DNA of 45,717 nt from an uncultured Collinsella sp. (GCA_900544755.1 UQWQ01000006.1:1-45717), one strand, 5' to 3'. Positions 1-7,392 are shown, counted from the first letter of the stretch. The notes: generated from the sequence alone by a model not told the origin. Numbers and translations: made by a program.

Positions 1-194
1 TGAAAATCGTGGCTGCCCGGCAAGGTATTTCTTTGAAGTATTTAGAAAGGATCTTGCCGGTGCTGACAAAAAACGGATTAATAGAAGGCGTTCACGGAAA
101 AGGCGGCCAAGGCCGCCTTAATGTTATCCATGAGGATATGCTCAAAATGTGCGCGGTTCTTGCCCTTCAGTCCAACCTCGTGATAGTGGACTAG
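1..194 (+). pseudogene. Rrf2-family regulator fragment (both ends missing)
   Basis: The frame is open from base 3 and enters the window already coding. Residues such as ARQGISLKYLERILPVL and GLIEGVHGKGG match the recognition helix and wing of Rrf2/IscR winged-helix regulators. After GKGG the match stops: the usual GYRL, the following dimerisation helix and the effector-binding cysteines are absent, and the frame runs to a stop at 192-194 through sequence that is antisense to a thiI fragment. The N-terminus lies outside the window. The likely reading is a gene fused at about base 100 to foreign sequence by deletion or by an assembly join. The Rrf2 identity is fairly safe; the cause of the break is unknown. 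Confidence 0.7.
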
Positions 195-212
195 GCAGAC
201 GCGAGCCGCCAT
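78..212 (-). pseudogene. thiI: thiI 5' fragment (tRNA 4-thiouridine synthetase, truncated)
   Basis: The reverse strand starts with ATG at 212, directly abutting the rpoZ stop codon, and encodes 44 residues before a TAA. The segments VCLVHYHEVGLKGKNRAHFE and HILMDNIKAAL match the extreme N-terminus of ThiI (pattern HYxEhxLKGKNRxxFE), the sulfurtransferase that makes 4-thiouridine in tRNA and feeds thiamine synthesis. The THUMP, PP-loop and catalytic regions are all missing: from about residue 41 the frame becomes the complement of the Rrf2 fragment and stops. In the intact genome thiI would be the last gene of mihF-gmk-rpoZ-thiI. The fragment cannot be functional. Confidence 0.75.
100..119. 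repeat. perfect palindrome at the Rrf2/thiI junction
   Basis: Two 9-bp arms (AAGGCGGCC and GGCCGCCTT) are separated by two bases. They sit where the Rrf2 match (plus strand) and the thiI match (minus strand) both end. The arms could be terminator-like, but no T-run of note follows. They are equally well explained as microhomology at a deletion or assembly join. Confidence 0.5.
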
Positions 213-494
213 TTAGGCTTCAGCAACCTTGTGGCCGAGCGCCTTCTCGTAACGGGCCTCGTCGTAAGAGATGTCGCCGTCGACAATCTCGTCCATAGCC
301 ATCGAGATGGTATCGGCACCGGAAAGCCCGATGGTGATGTCATCGACATCCTGGACGGCAAGCACGCGGTTGTGCTGGCCACGCAGCATGCTATTGATGT
401 CGCAGGCGCGCTTGGAGGCAAGCGAAGCGAGCAGGAAGCGGTTATGATCGGTCTTCTCCAGAAGATCGTCAATACAAGGCTTTACAACGGACAC
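213..494 (-). CDS. rpoZ: DNA-directed RNA polymerase omega subunit
   Basis: This 93-residue protein is the small RNA polymerase subunit that assists beta-prime folding and core assembly. It carries the family pattern near the N-terminus (CIDDLLEKTDHNRFLLASLASKRACDIN region, residues 7-34), in which Asn18-Arg19-Phe20 and Ala26-Lys28-Arg29 are the usual conserved positions, followed by a short acidic helical part. The start is GTG at 494, preceded by AAAGGA and GAGG. It lies five bases after gmk, and its stop abuts the ATG of the thiI fragment. The gmk-rpoZ pairing is conserved across many bacteria, and the length is normal for the family. Confidence 0.9.
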   Translation of the reverse strand: MSVVKPCIDDLLEKTDHNRFLLASLASKRACDINSMLRGQHNRVLAVQDVDDITIGLSGADTISMAMDEIVDGDISYDEARYEKALGHKVAEA

Positions 495-499
495 GGACC

Positions 500-1069
500 T
501 CAGATCCTTTCATGCATATCGAGAACGCGAACGAGCTCATCGGTCGCGCGGTCGAGATCGTCATTCACCACGACGTCGTCGTAGCGGTCGGCAAGGGCAA
601 GCTCATCGGCGGCGTTTGCCATACGCAGCTCAATCGTCTCGGGCGTCTCGGTACCGCGACCGACTAGACGCTCGCGGAGCACCTCAAGCGAAGGCGGCTT
701 GATAAAGATCAGCACGGCCTCGGGGAAACGCTCCTTCACCTGCAGGGCGCCCTGGACATCGATCTCCAAAATCAGAGACGAGCCCGAGGCGAGCTTGGAT
801 GTGACCTCGCTCACCAACGTGCCGTAGCAGTTACCGTGGACCTCGGCCCACTCAACAAACTCACCGTTTGCCACGCGGCGGTCGAACTCCTCACGCGTCA
901 GAAAAAAGTAGTTGACGCCGTCGACCTCACCTTTGCGTGGTGCTCGCGTGGTAGCCGAAACCGTCAGACCCAGGTTCGAGCGGCGCTCGCGCACACGAGT
1001 GACGAGCGTACCCTTGCCTGCGCCTGACGGTCCAGAAATCACAAAGAGCTTGGAATCCTGAGCGCTCAC
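500..1069 (-). CDS. gmk: guanylate kinase
   Basis: The product phosphorylates GMP to GDP with ATP in purine nucleotide metabolism (cytosolic, 189 residues, normal length). The Walker A loop GPSGAGKGT lies at residues 13-21. The GMP-binding segment with SATTRAPRKGEVDGVNYFF follows at about 38-56, and the EIDVQGA segment is present near residue 102. The start is GTG immediately after the mihF stop codon, so translation is probably coupled. The mihF-gmk-rpoZ order is the usual actinobacterial arrangement. Confidence 0.97.
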   Translation of the reverse strand: MSAQDSKLFVISGPSGAGKGTLVTRVRERRSNLGLTVSATTRAPRKGEVDGVNYFFLTREEFDRRVANGEFVEWAEVHGNCYGTLVSEVTSKLASGSSLILEIDVQGALQVKERFPEAVLIFIKPPSLEVLRERLVGRGTETPETIELRMANAADELALADRYDDVVVNDDLDRATDELVRVLDMHERI

Positions 1070-1378
1070 TTATTTGGTCAGCTGCTCGAGGAGCTGCTCG
1101 CGCTGACGGACGCCGAGGCCCTGGACGCGACGAGTAGCGGAGATACCGAGCTCCTCCATGATCTTGGCGGCCTTGGCCTTGCCATAACCGGGGAGAGACT
1201 CGATGAGGGTGGAAACCTTCATGCGGGAAGCGATGGGGTCATCGGAGTTGAGCACGGACTCGAGGGACTTCTCGCCCTTCTTGATCTGCTCGCGAAGCTC
1301 AGCGCGGGCGTGACGTGCGGCAGCAGCCTTCTCAAGAGCCTGCTTGCGCTGCTCGTCGGTAAGCTGAGGGAGTGCCAT
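1070..1378 (-). CDS. mihF: actinobacterial integration host factor (mIHF)
   Basis: This 102-residue nucleoid-associated protein belongs to the actinobacterial mIHF family, which is unrelated to HU/IHF. It binds and bends DNA through a helix-two-turns-helix fold. The N-terminal helix is basic and alanine-rich (EKAAAARHARAELREQIKKG). The C-terminal half contains the family core with VSTLIESLPGYGKAKAAKIM and the tail RRVQGLGVRQREQLL. ATG at 1378 is chosen over an in-frame start 12 bases upstream because GGAGG lies six bases before it. It heads the mihF-gmk-rpoZ unit and has a promoter and a hairpin upstream. Confidence 0.93.
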   Translation of the reverse strand: MALPQLTDEQRKQALEKAAAARHARAELREQIKKGEKSLESVLNSDDPIASRMKVSTLIESLPGYGKAKAAKIMEELGISATRRVQGLGVRQREQLLEQLTK

Positions 1379-1419
1379 TCGTACCTCCAAATAGTTGGGT
1401 TATATCTGATTCAATAATT

Positions 1420-1451
1420 GGCATTTTAGCACGTAGAACGTACAAAATGCC
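1420..1451 (-). other. imperfect palindrome in the mihF 5' untranslated region
   Basis: The arms GGCATTTT (1420-1427) and AAAATGCC (1444-1451) enclose a further near-match, ACGT...ACGT. The element lies between the predicted transcription start near 1460 and the mihF start codon. It could be an operator, possibly autoregulatory, or an RNA hairpin; the sequence alone does not decide. Confidence 0.45.
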
Positions 1452-1466
1452 TAATCGCGGCTCCAT

Positions 1467-1495
1467 AGGTTAGACGATACCCGCAAAAAGTGCAA
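1467..1495 (-). promoter_or_regulatory. promoter of mihF-gmk-rpoZ
   Basis: On the minus strand, TTGCAC (complement of 1490-1495) and TAACCT (complement of 1467-1472) are separated by 17 bases. This is a reasonable sigma-A type promoter giving a leader of about 80 bases before mihF. Confidence 0.5.
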
Positions 1496-1514
1496 TATAC
1501 TGCGCCCAAAGTTA

Positions 1515-1572
1515 AGCCCCTGACCTGCGATTCCACACAAAGGATGGGAAAGTTTACGCAGGCACAGGGGCT
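1515..1572 (-). terminator. long stem-loop after pyrF
   Basis: AGCCCCTG and CAGGGGCT form the outer stem and CCTGCG/CGCAGG a second stem, around a 27-base apical part that can itself pair (TTCC...GGAA). It lies between the pyrF stop and the mihF promoter. The T-run after it on the minus strand is weak (TTAACTTT); on the plus strand it is ATTTTGT. It probably ends pyr operon transcripts, but a structured RNA is not excluded. Confidence 0.55.
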
Positions 1573-1617
1573 ATTTTGTGCTAATGAGACCCAAAAGTGG
1601 TGACTTAGGGGAATCTT

Positions 1618-2334
1618 TTACGCGACGTTTTCGACCAGCTCGGCGACGATGGCGTCAAAGGCGGCAACCGGATCGTCGGCACCGGTGATGGGACGGCCCA
1701 CCACAATGTGGCTTGCGCCACGCTCGATAGCCTGGGAAGGCGTCGCCACGCGGGACTGGTCGCCAAGGGCGGCACCCACCGGACGCACACCCGGAGTCAC
1801 GATCAGGGCATCAGGACCCAGCAGCTCACGCATGTCGTGAGCCTCCATCGGTGAGCACACGATGCCATCGATGCCGTTGGCCTGAGCAAGCTTTGCCAAG
1901 CGGGCGGCCTCCTCGGCCACGGGCGACTCGACGCCGATCTCGCTCAAGGCATCCTGATTCATGCTCGTGAGCACGGTGATGGCGACGAGTTTGGCGCGGT
2001 CCTCACGCGCCTCCTCGGCACCCTCGCGGCAGGCAGCGAGCATAGCACCCGAGCCCAGGCCGTGGACCGAAAGCAGGTCGGCACCGGCAAGCGAGGCCGA
2101 GCGGGCAGCGCCGCGCACCTGATGCGGAATGTCATGGAACTTAAGGTCGAGGAAGACCTTAAAGTCAAGGTCCTTAAAGGTCTTGACGATCTGGGGACCC
2201 TCAGCGTAATAGAGCGTCATGCCGACCTTGAGCCAGGCGGCATGGCCCGAAAGCTCGTGGGCGAGCTCGAGCGCGCGCTCACGGTCGCAGTCGAGGGCGA
2301 CGATAACACGGTCGCGGGCATCATTCTCTAGCAT
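1618..2334 (-). CDS. pyrF: orotidine 5'-phosphate decarboxylase
   Basis: The product decarboxylates OMP to UMP, the last step of de novo pyrimidine synthesis (238 residues, TIM barrel, cytosolic). The catalytic motif DLKFHDIPHQV, with the Asp-Lys-Asp triad, is at about residues 63-73. VALDCDRERAL near the N-terminus and TPGVRP near residue 181 complete the signature of the class I short form. The ATG overlaps the pyrD stop codon (ATGCTAG), so it is translationally coupled. It is the last gene of pyrRBCKDF. Confidence 0.97.
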   Translation of the reverse strand: MLENDARDRVIVALDCDRERALELAHELSGHAAWLKVGMTLYYAEGPQIVKTFKDLDFKVFLDLKFHDIPHQVRGAARSASLAGADLLSVHGLGSGAMLAACREGAEEAREDRAKLVAITVLTSMNQDALSEIGVESPVAEEAARLAKLAQANGIDGIVCSPMEAHDMRELLGPDALIVTPGVRPVGAALGDQSRVATPSQAIERGASHIVVGRPITGADDPVAAFDAIVAELVENVA

Positions 2335-3251
2335 TCGAAAGCACCCACCAGCTCGTTGATGTCCTTTACGCCCTGGGACTCGGCCCAGGCCTCGAGCTCA
2401 TGCGCGATCTTAAGCGAAGCACACGGATCGACGAAGTTGGCCATGCCGACCGACACGCAGGTGGCGCCGGCCAGGATAAACTCAGCCGCATCCTCGCCAG
2501 TCATGACACCGCCGACACCGTTGATGGGGATATCGACGGCCTGGGCAACCTCCCAGACCATGCGCACGGCGATGTGGTGGCACAGCGGGCCCGAAAGGCC
2601 GCCCTTGGGCTTGGCCACGCGGGACTTGCGGGTATGAACGTCGATGGCCATGCCCTGGATGGAGTTGATGACCGAAAGGCCGTCGGCGCCGGCGGCCTCG
2701 AGAGCCTTGGCAATCTCGGCAACGTTGACCGGAGCCATCTTTACGAACAGCGGCTTATCGGTCACCTTGCGGCAGGCAGCCATAACGGAAGAGGCGCCCT
2801 CGGGCGTTGATCCCATGGCGGCACCGCCGGCGGCAATATTAGGGCAGCTCACGTTGATCTCGTAGCCGGCAGCCCAGGGGCACAGCTCGACATACATCTC
2901 GAGTGCGCGGACAAACTCGTCAACGGAGTGGCCGGCAACCTGACAGATGACCTGGCAGCCGTCCTTGGACAGCTGTTCGAGCCAAGGACCGGACTCACGG
3001 GCAAAGGCGGCCACGCCGGGGTTCTGAAGGCCCACGGAGTTGATCATGCCGCCCGGGATCTCGGCCATGCGAGGCGCGGGATTGCCGGGCCAGGGCTCGG
3101 CAGCGCAACCCTTGGTGGTGATGGCGCCCAGCTGGGAAACATCAAAGAAGTTCTGGAACTGCCAACCGTAGCCAAAGGTACCGGCTGCGGTGTTGATGGG
3201 GTTCTGCATCTTGACGCCGCCGAAATCGACGGCCATGTTCACGGTACCCAC
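2328..3251 (-). CDS. pyrD: dihydroorotate dehydrogenase, class 1B catalytic subunit
   Basis: PyrD oxidises dihydroorotate to orotate with FMN. The sequence NVSCPN supplies the cysteine base typical of class 1 enzymes, and the adjacent pyrK makes this the NAD-dependent 1B type (PyrD2-PyrK2). The N-terminal FGGVKMQNPINTAAGTFGYG and the C-terminal GVGGVMTGEDAAEFILAGA match FMN and phosphate binding. GTG at 3251 overlaps the pyrK stop (TAGTG) with a purine-rich stretch upstream; ATG at 3236 is an alternative that loses only five residues. The longer open frame to 3293 lies inside pyrK and is unlikely to be used. Confidence 0.95.
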   Translation of the reverse strand: MGTVNMAVDFGGVKMQNPINTAAGTFGYGWQFQNFFDVSQLGAITTKGCAAEPWPGNPAPRMAEIPGGMINSVGLQNPGVAAFARESGPWLEQLSKDGCQVICQVAGHSVDEFVRALEMYVELCPWAAGYEINVSCPNIAAGGAAMGSTPEGASSVMAACRKVTDKPLFVKMAPVNVAEIAKALEAAGADGLSVINSIQGMAIDVHTRKSRVAKPKGGLSGPLCHHIAVRMVWEVAQAVDIPINGVGGVMTGEDAAEFILAGATCVSVGMANFVDPCASLKIAHELEAWAESQGVKDINELVGAFEC

Positions 3252-4042
3252 TAGAAGACCACCACCTTGGAAGCATCGAACACAGGGCCGCACATACAGG
3301 CGCCCTTCATACCGTCGACCGTCTCGACATTGCAGGTGTTGCAGGCGCCAAAGCCGCAGCTCATCATGCGCTCGAGCGACACCTCGCAGTACGCACCGGC
3401 CTCAGCGGCAGCGGCGGCGACTTTCTTCATCATGACGGCGGGGCCGCAGCTGGCCACGTAGTCGTAGCCGCCCTCGCCAAGCAGTTCTGCGGCAGGATCG
3501 GTGCAAAAACCGTGCGTGCCGAGCGAACCGTCGTCGGTGCACACGTTAACCGTGGCGCCCAGCGCGCGGAACTCATCGACACCCACGACTTTGGAAGCGG
3601 TGCCAAAGCCCAGGCACACGTCCACATCAACACCCTGCTCGGCAAGCATGCCGGCAAGACACAGCACAGGCGGAACGCCGATGCCACCGGCGACGAGCAG
3701 TGCCTTCCTGGTGCCCTCGGGTACCATCCAGCCACGGCCACCGGGGCCCAACAGGTTAGAGGCGGAGCCAGGGCCCATCTGGGACAAACGGCGGGTATCG
3801 TCGCCCACGACGGCGTACCACAGCTCGACGGTGCCAGCCTCGGCGTCGGCGCGGTAGAAACTCAAGGGCACACGAAGCAGAGAAGACGCATCGCCGGGGA
3901 CGGCGATGTTCACAAACTGACCGGGCTTGAGCGCACTTGCAAGCTTGGGGGCCGAGATGACGAGCGAGAAGATGCCGTCGGCGATCTCCCGGTTCGAGAC
4001 GACCTCGAAGTCGTGCATGCGTGCAGTGGAAGGTGTGGGCAT
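3251..4042 (-). CDS. pyrK: dihydroorotate dehydrogenase electron transfer subunit
   Basis: This 263-residue protein carries FAD and a [2Fe-2S] cluster and passes electrons from PyrD's FMN to NAD+. A ferredoxin-reductase-like beta barrel (RVPLSFYRADAE, FAD side) is followed by a nucleotide fold with VAGGIGVPPVLCLA. Cysteines 229, 234, 237 and 249 have the PyrK spacing C-x4-C-x2-C-x11-C. ATG at 4042 is preceded by GGAG at five bases. It lies between pyrC (92-base gap, with a small GC-rich hairpin near 4092-4112) and pyrD (overlap). Confidence 0.96.
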   Translation of the reverse strand: MPTPSTARMHDFEVVSNREIADGIFSLVISAPKLASALKPGQFVNIAVPGDASSLLRVPLSFYRADAEAGTVELWYAVVGDDTRRLSQMGPGSASNLLGPGGRGWMVPEGTRKALLVAGGIGVPPVLCLAGMLAEQGVDVDVCLGFGTASKVVGVDEFRALGATVNVCTDDGSLGTHGFCTDPAAELLGEGGYDYVASCGPAVMMKKVAAAAAEAGAYCEVSLERMMSCGFGACNTCNVETVDGMKGACMCGPVFDASKVVVF

Positions 4043-4134
4043 AGACGCTCCAATCCCCCATGCGGTTGCATGGTCTAAACGAACAGAAAGCGCGGCACCG
4101 CAAGGGCGCCGCGCACAAAAGCGATAAGGCTATG

Positions 4135-5424
4135 CTAGCAGATGCAGCCGTCGGCGAGCGTCTGCTTGCCACCGACAAATACATCGGTGGCACGACCGGT
4201 GAGCGTGCGGCCGGCAAAACCGGAGTTCTCGGCGCGCGACTCGTAACCGTCCTCGCCAACCGTCCAGGTTGCGGAGGGGTCGAACACGGTCAGGTCGGCG
4301 ACAGAGCCCGCCTTGACCTGAACCTGATCGAGGCCCAGAATCTCACGCGGCTTGATGGCCATGAGCTCGACCATGCGGCTCACGCTCATCTTGCCCGTGT
4401 TGACCAGCTCAGTGAGCACGAGCGACAGCGAAGTCTCGAGGCCAATCATTCCAAAGGGCGCGAGCTCGAACTCGCGGGCCTTCTCCCACGGGGTGTGGGG
4501 AGCGTGGTCGGTAACGATAGCGTCGACGGTACCGTCGATGACACCCTGACGGATGGCCTCGGCATCCTCGTCGGTGCGCAGCGGCGGATTGACCTTGAGC
4601 GAGGTGTTGTAGGTCTCGTCCAGGTCGTTCTCGGTCAGGAACATGTGGTGCGGGGTAGCCTCGCAGGTCACCTGGACACCGGCAGCCTTACCGGCACGCA
4701 CGAGCTCCAGGCCATGAGCGGTGGAGATGTGCTGGATGTGCAGCTTGGCACCGGTCAGCTTGGCAATCTCGATGTCGCGGGCGATCTGGAGCTCCTCGCC
4801 GGCAGCCGGCCAGCCCTCGAGAGCCAGACGGGTCGAGACCTTGCCCTCGTTGATCTGGCCGTGGCCGACCAGGTCCTCGTCCTGGCAGTGGCTCATAAAG
4901 ACCTTGCCGAACATCTTGCCGTAGTCCATGCAGCGACGGAGCATGCCCGCGCCCTGCACGCCACGACCGTCGTCGGTGAAGGCGACGGCGCCGTGGGCGA
5001 CCATATCGCCCATCTCGGACATAGCCTCGCCCTTAAGACCGCGGGTCATGGCGCCCGACGGATAGACGCGGCAGTGACCGACCTCGGCAGCGCGGGACTT
5101 GACGAACTCCACGACGGTGCCGTTATCGGTGACGGGATCGGTGTTGGGCATGGCGCACACGCCGGTGAAGCCGCCCTTGGCAGCAGCGCGAGTGCCACTC
5201 TCGATGTCCTCTTTGACCTCGTAGCCAGGCTCGCGCAGATGCACGTGCATATCCACCAGGCCGGGGACGAGATACTTGCCGGAAAGGTCGCGGACCTCGG
5301 CTCCCTCGACGGCGAGATTCTCGCCGACCTCGGCGATCTTATCGCCGTCAATCAGGACGTCAACGACACCGTCAAGCTCGACGGACGGGTCGACGACGTG
5401 GGCATTCTTAAGAAGCAAGGCCAT
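4135..5424 (-). CDS. pyrC: dihydroorotase
   Basis: The enzyme cyclises carbamoyl aspartate to dihydroorotate (429 residues, amidohydrolase fold, zinc). DMHVHLREPGYE places the metal-binding His60 and His62 after the N-terminal beta sandwich. TDHAPHTP supplies the catalytic aspartate and following histidine, and HIQHIST another metal ligand. This is the long class I dihydroorotase seen in Gram-positive pyr operons. ATG at 5424 is used because GGAGG lies eight bases upstream, whereas the longer frame starts within that ribosome-binding site. It overlaps the end of pyrB by 17 bases. Confidence 0.96.
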   Translation of the reverse strand: MALLLKNAHVVDPSVELDGVVDVLIDGDKIAEVGENLAVEGAEVRDLSGKYLVPGLVDMHVHLREPGYEVKEDIESGTRAAAKGGFTGVCAMPNTDPVTDNGTVVEFVKSRAAEVGHCRVYPSGAMTRGLKGEAMSEMGDMVAHGAVAFTDDGRGVQGAGMLRRCMDYGKMFGKVFMSHCQDEDLVGHGQINEGKVSTRLALEGWPAAGEELQIARDIEIAKLTGAKLHIQHISTAHGLELVRAGKAAGVQVTCEATPHHMFLTENDLDETYNTSLKVNPPLRTDEDAEAIRQGVIDGTVDAIVTDHAPHTPWEKAREFELAPFGMIGLETSLSLVLTELVNTGKMSVSRMVELMAIKPREILGLDQVQVKAGSVADLTVFDPSATWTVGEDGYESRAENSGFAGRTLTGRATDVFVGGKQTLADGCIC

Positions 5425-6352
5425 TATCGGCACCTCCAAGCAGCAGATACAGGATAGCCATACGCACGCAGATACCGGCGTAGACCTGCTCCAGGATGAC
5501 GGAGCGTTGCGGGTGGTCGGCCATATAGGAGTCGAACTCGACGCCGCGGTTGATGGGGCCCGGGTGACAGATGATCGCGTCGGGCTTCATGAGCTTCTCG
5601 CGGTCCTTGGTCAGGCCGAAGAGCTTGTGGTACTCACGAATGGTCGGGAACGGGGCACCCTCGAGGCGCTCCTGCTGCACGCGCAGCATGTAGACGACGT
5701 CCAGCTCGGGCAGGACGGAATCGAGGTCGCTCGTCACGTGGTCGCAGCCCAGGACCTCGGGCGCCGGCGGCAGCAGCGTGCCGGGGGCGACGGCGTAGGT
5801 CTCGCAGCCCATGATCTTAAGGGCGGGGATCAGCGAGCCGCAGACACGGGAGTGCGCGATATCGCCGACGACGGCGACCTTCAGACCGTGGAAGTCGCCC
5901 TTGTGCTCCCAGATGGTGTACAGGTCGAGCAGGGCCTGCGTGGGGTGGTTGTGCTTGCCGTCGCCGGCGCAGATGACGCTCGCGGGCGAGTTCTGCGTGA
6001 CGATGTAGGGCGCGCCGGCGTGCTTGTCGCGCACGACGATGCAGTCGATCTTATAGGCGTTGAGGGTCTCGACGGTATCGACGAGGCTCTCGCCCTTGAC
6101 CGTGGAGGTCGAAGAGCCGCCAAAGTTGAGGCTGTCGGCCGAAAGACGCTTCTCGGCGAGCTCGAAGGAGCTGCGCGTGCGCGTCGAGGGCTCGTTAAAC
6201 ATGTTGACGATGGTCTTGCCCTTGAGCGTGGGGACCTTCTTGATCGCACGCTCGTTGACCTCGGAGAACGCCTTGGCGGTCTCGAGGATGAGCTTGATGT
6301 CCTCTTCGGAGTACTCGGTAATGTCGATCAGGTGCTTATGGTTGAACGCCAC
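5408..6352 (-). CDS. pyrB: aspartate carbamoyltransferase
   Basis: The product condenses carbamoyl phosphate with aspartate, the committed step of pyrimidine synthesis. The carbamoyl-phosphate loop STRTR is at residues 56-60, HPTQALLDL at 136-144, and GDIAHSRV in the aspartate domain. No pyrI-type regulatory chain is nearby, as usual where PyrR controls expression. GTG at 6352 is preferred, with GGGAGG eleven bases upstream. GTG at 6364 is the other possibility but sits right on that ribosome-binding site. The 5' end lies next to or overlaps the pyrR stop. Confidence 0.95.
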   Translation of the reverse strand: MAFNHKHLIDITEYSEEDIKLILETAKAFSEVNERAIKKVPTLKGKTIVNMFNEPSTRTRSSFELAEKRLSADSLNFGGSSTSTVKGESLVDTVETLNAYKIDCIVVRDKHAGAPYIVTQNSPASVICAGDGKHNHPTQALLDLYTIWEHKGDFHGLKVAVVGDIAHSRVCGSLIPALKIMGCETYAVAPGTLLPPAPEVLGCDHVTSDLDSVLPELDVVYMLRVQQERLEGAPFPTIREYHKLFGLTKDREKLMKPDAIICHPGPINRGVEFDSYMADHPQRSVILEQVYAGICVRMAILYLLLGGADNGLAS

Positions 6353-6356
6353 GGTA

Positions 6357-6941
6357 CTACTCACCTCCCAGCGGCGCGGAGCCCACGTGGGAACCCGGCG
6401 CGACGTCGTTAATCTCGACGGCGGTGTGGCCGTCGACTTCCTTCATATATAGGTGCACGTTCTCCTCATGCGACGAGGGAACGTTCTTGCCGACAAAGTC
6501 CGGCGAGATGGGGAGCTCACGGTGGCCACGGTCAACGAGAACTGCCAGCTCAACACGGCTCGGACGGCCCAGGTCCATAACGGCGTCCAGAGCGGCGCGG
6601 ATGGTACGGCCCGTATACAGGATGTCGTCCACCAGCACGACGCGCTTGCCGTCGACGCTGAAGGGAATGTTGGTAGCGTGGATCGCGGGAGCGAAATTGG
6701 TCGCATAGTCATCGCGGTAGAAGCTGATATCGAGGCTGCCGAGCGGAACGTCGACGCCCTCGATCTCCTTGATCTCCTCGGCGAGCTTCTTTGCCAGAAG
6801 GTCGCCGCGCGTGACGATGCCGACCAGAGCGAGGTCTTCACAGCCCTCGTTGCGCTCGAGAATCTCGTGCGCGATGCGGGTCATCGCTCGATTGACGGCG
6901 GTCTCGTCCATGATGACCGCCTTGGGGGAAGTCGTGCCCAT
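6357..6941 (-). CDS. pyrR: pyr operon attenuation regulator / uracil phosphoribosyltransferase
   Basis: PyrR binds UMP and the pyr leader RNA to promote termination, and often has uracil phosphoribosyltransferase activity. The PRPP loop VVLVDDILYTGRTIRAA lies at about residues 100-116. RGDLLAKKLAEEI and SLDISFYRDD are typical of the family (194 residues; usual length 170-190). ATG at 6941 has GGAGAT just upstream. It is the first gene of the operon, directly behind a leader with a terminator and a hexaloop hairpin, which supports autoregulation by attenuation. Confidence 0.96.
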   Translation of the reverse strand: MGTTSPKAVIMDETAVNRAMTRIAHEILERNEGCEDLALVGIVTRGDLLAKKLAEEIKEIEGVDVPLGSLDISFYRDDYATNFAPAIHATNIPFSVDGKRVVLVDDILYTGRTIRAALDAVMDLGRPSRVELAVLVDRGHRELPISPDFVGKNVPSSHEENVHLYMKEVDGHTAVEINDVAPGSHVGSAPLGGE

Positions 6942-6980
6942 CGATCTCCTTCCTCACATGTCTTGACTGCTGACACAGTC

Positions 6981-7077
6981 AAAAAAATAGATGCCCGACC
7001 GCTCAAAGCGGACCAGACACCCACAGGAAGGGCTGCTCTTTGGCAGCTATGTAATTCCATGTGGGTATCTCGTACCC
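6981..7077 (-). promoter_or_regulatory. pyr leader with probable PyrR attenuator
   Basis: Read on the minus strand there are three elements. A small hairpin, GGGTA/TACCC (7063-7077), overlaps the 5' arm of the next one. A long hairpin (7020-7065) has stem CCCACA/TGTGGG, inner GGAA/TTCC, a 5'-side bulge, and a top stem GCTGC/GCAGC closing on the hexaloop CAAAGA. An intrinsic terminator (6990-7022) with CCGC/GCGG at its top is followed by seven T residues (6981-6987). A bulged stem with a CNGNGA-like hexaloop is the architecture of PyrR-binding loops. The mutually exclusive first and second hairpins fit a switch. Confidence 0.7.
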
Positions 7078-7310
7078 CTTTAATGGTCAAGGGATAGTGT
7101 AGCCAACCTTGAGCTTAATTGCGAGCATAAATACAGAGCAATCCGTAAACGGAGCCCTACGCTCAATAAACCTATATATATTTGTGGGACGAGCTTGAAA
7201 ACCTTGTTGCGAGCTGGCATAATCCCCCCTGCTGCACGCAAATCGGATCTACGTCCAGGGCCGTAGCGTGGGCACTATCGCCAAAAGAGGAATATCTCTG
7301 TGTAGATTGC
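7078..7310. other. divergent pyrR-rpmB intergenic region
   Basis: No gene is visible. On the minus strand TACACT (complement of 7096-7101) is a possible -10 for the pyr operon and would give a leader of about 147 bases, but no good -35 sits at the right distance. The region is AT-richer than its surroundings, and nothing else recognisable was found. Confidence 0.3.
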
Positions 7311-7338
7311 GCACAGGGAGTGACTTCTGTGCTATAGT
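7311..7338 (+). promoter_or_regulatory. rpmB promoter with abutting inverted repeat
   Basis: TATAGT at 7333-7338 is a good -10. Directly before it, GCACAG (7311-7316) and CTGTGC (7327-7332) form a perfect inverted repeat with a ten-base spacer that covers the -10 to -35 interval. The best -35-like hexamer (TTGCGC, 7307-7312) is 20 bases away, longer than ideal. A repressor or activator site is possible. Confidence 0.45.
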
Positions 7339-7392
7339 TCAGGCTTGTTTGTTAACGCGACATGTTCGTTTGTCGCCCAAGGAGGGTCAGTT

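Noticed and set aside
4060..5457. 465-residue open frame antisense to pyrC
   Set aside because: Composition and position are those of an antisense shadow; dihydroorotase is complete on the minus strand.
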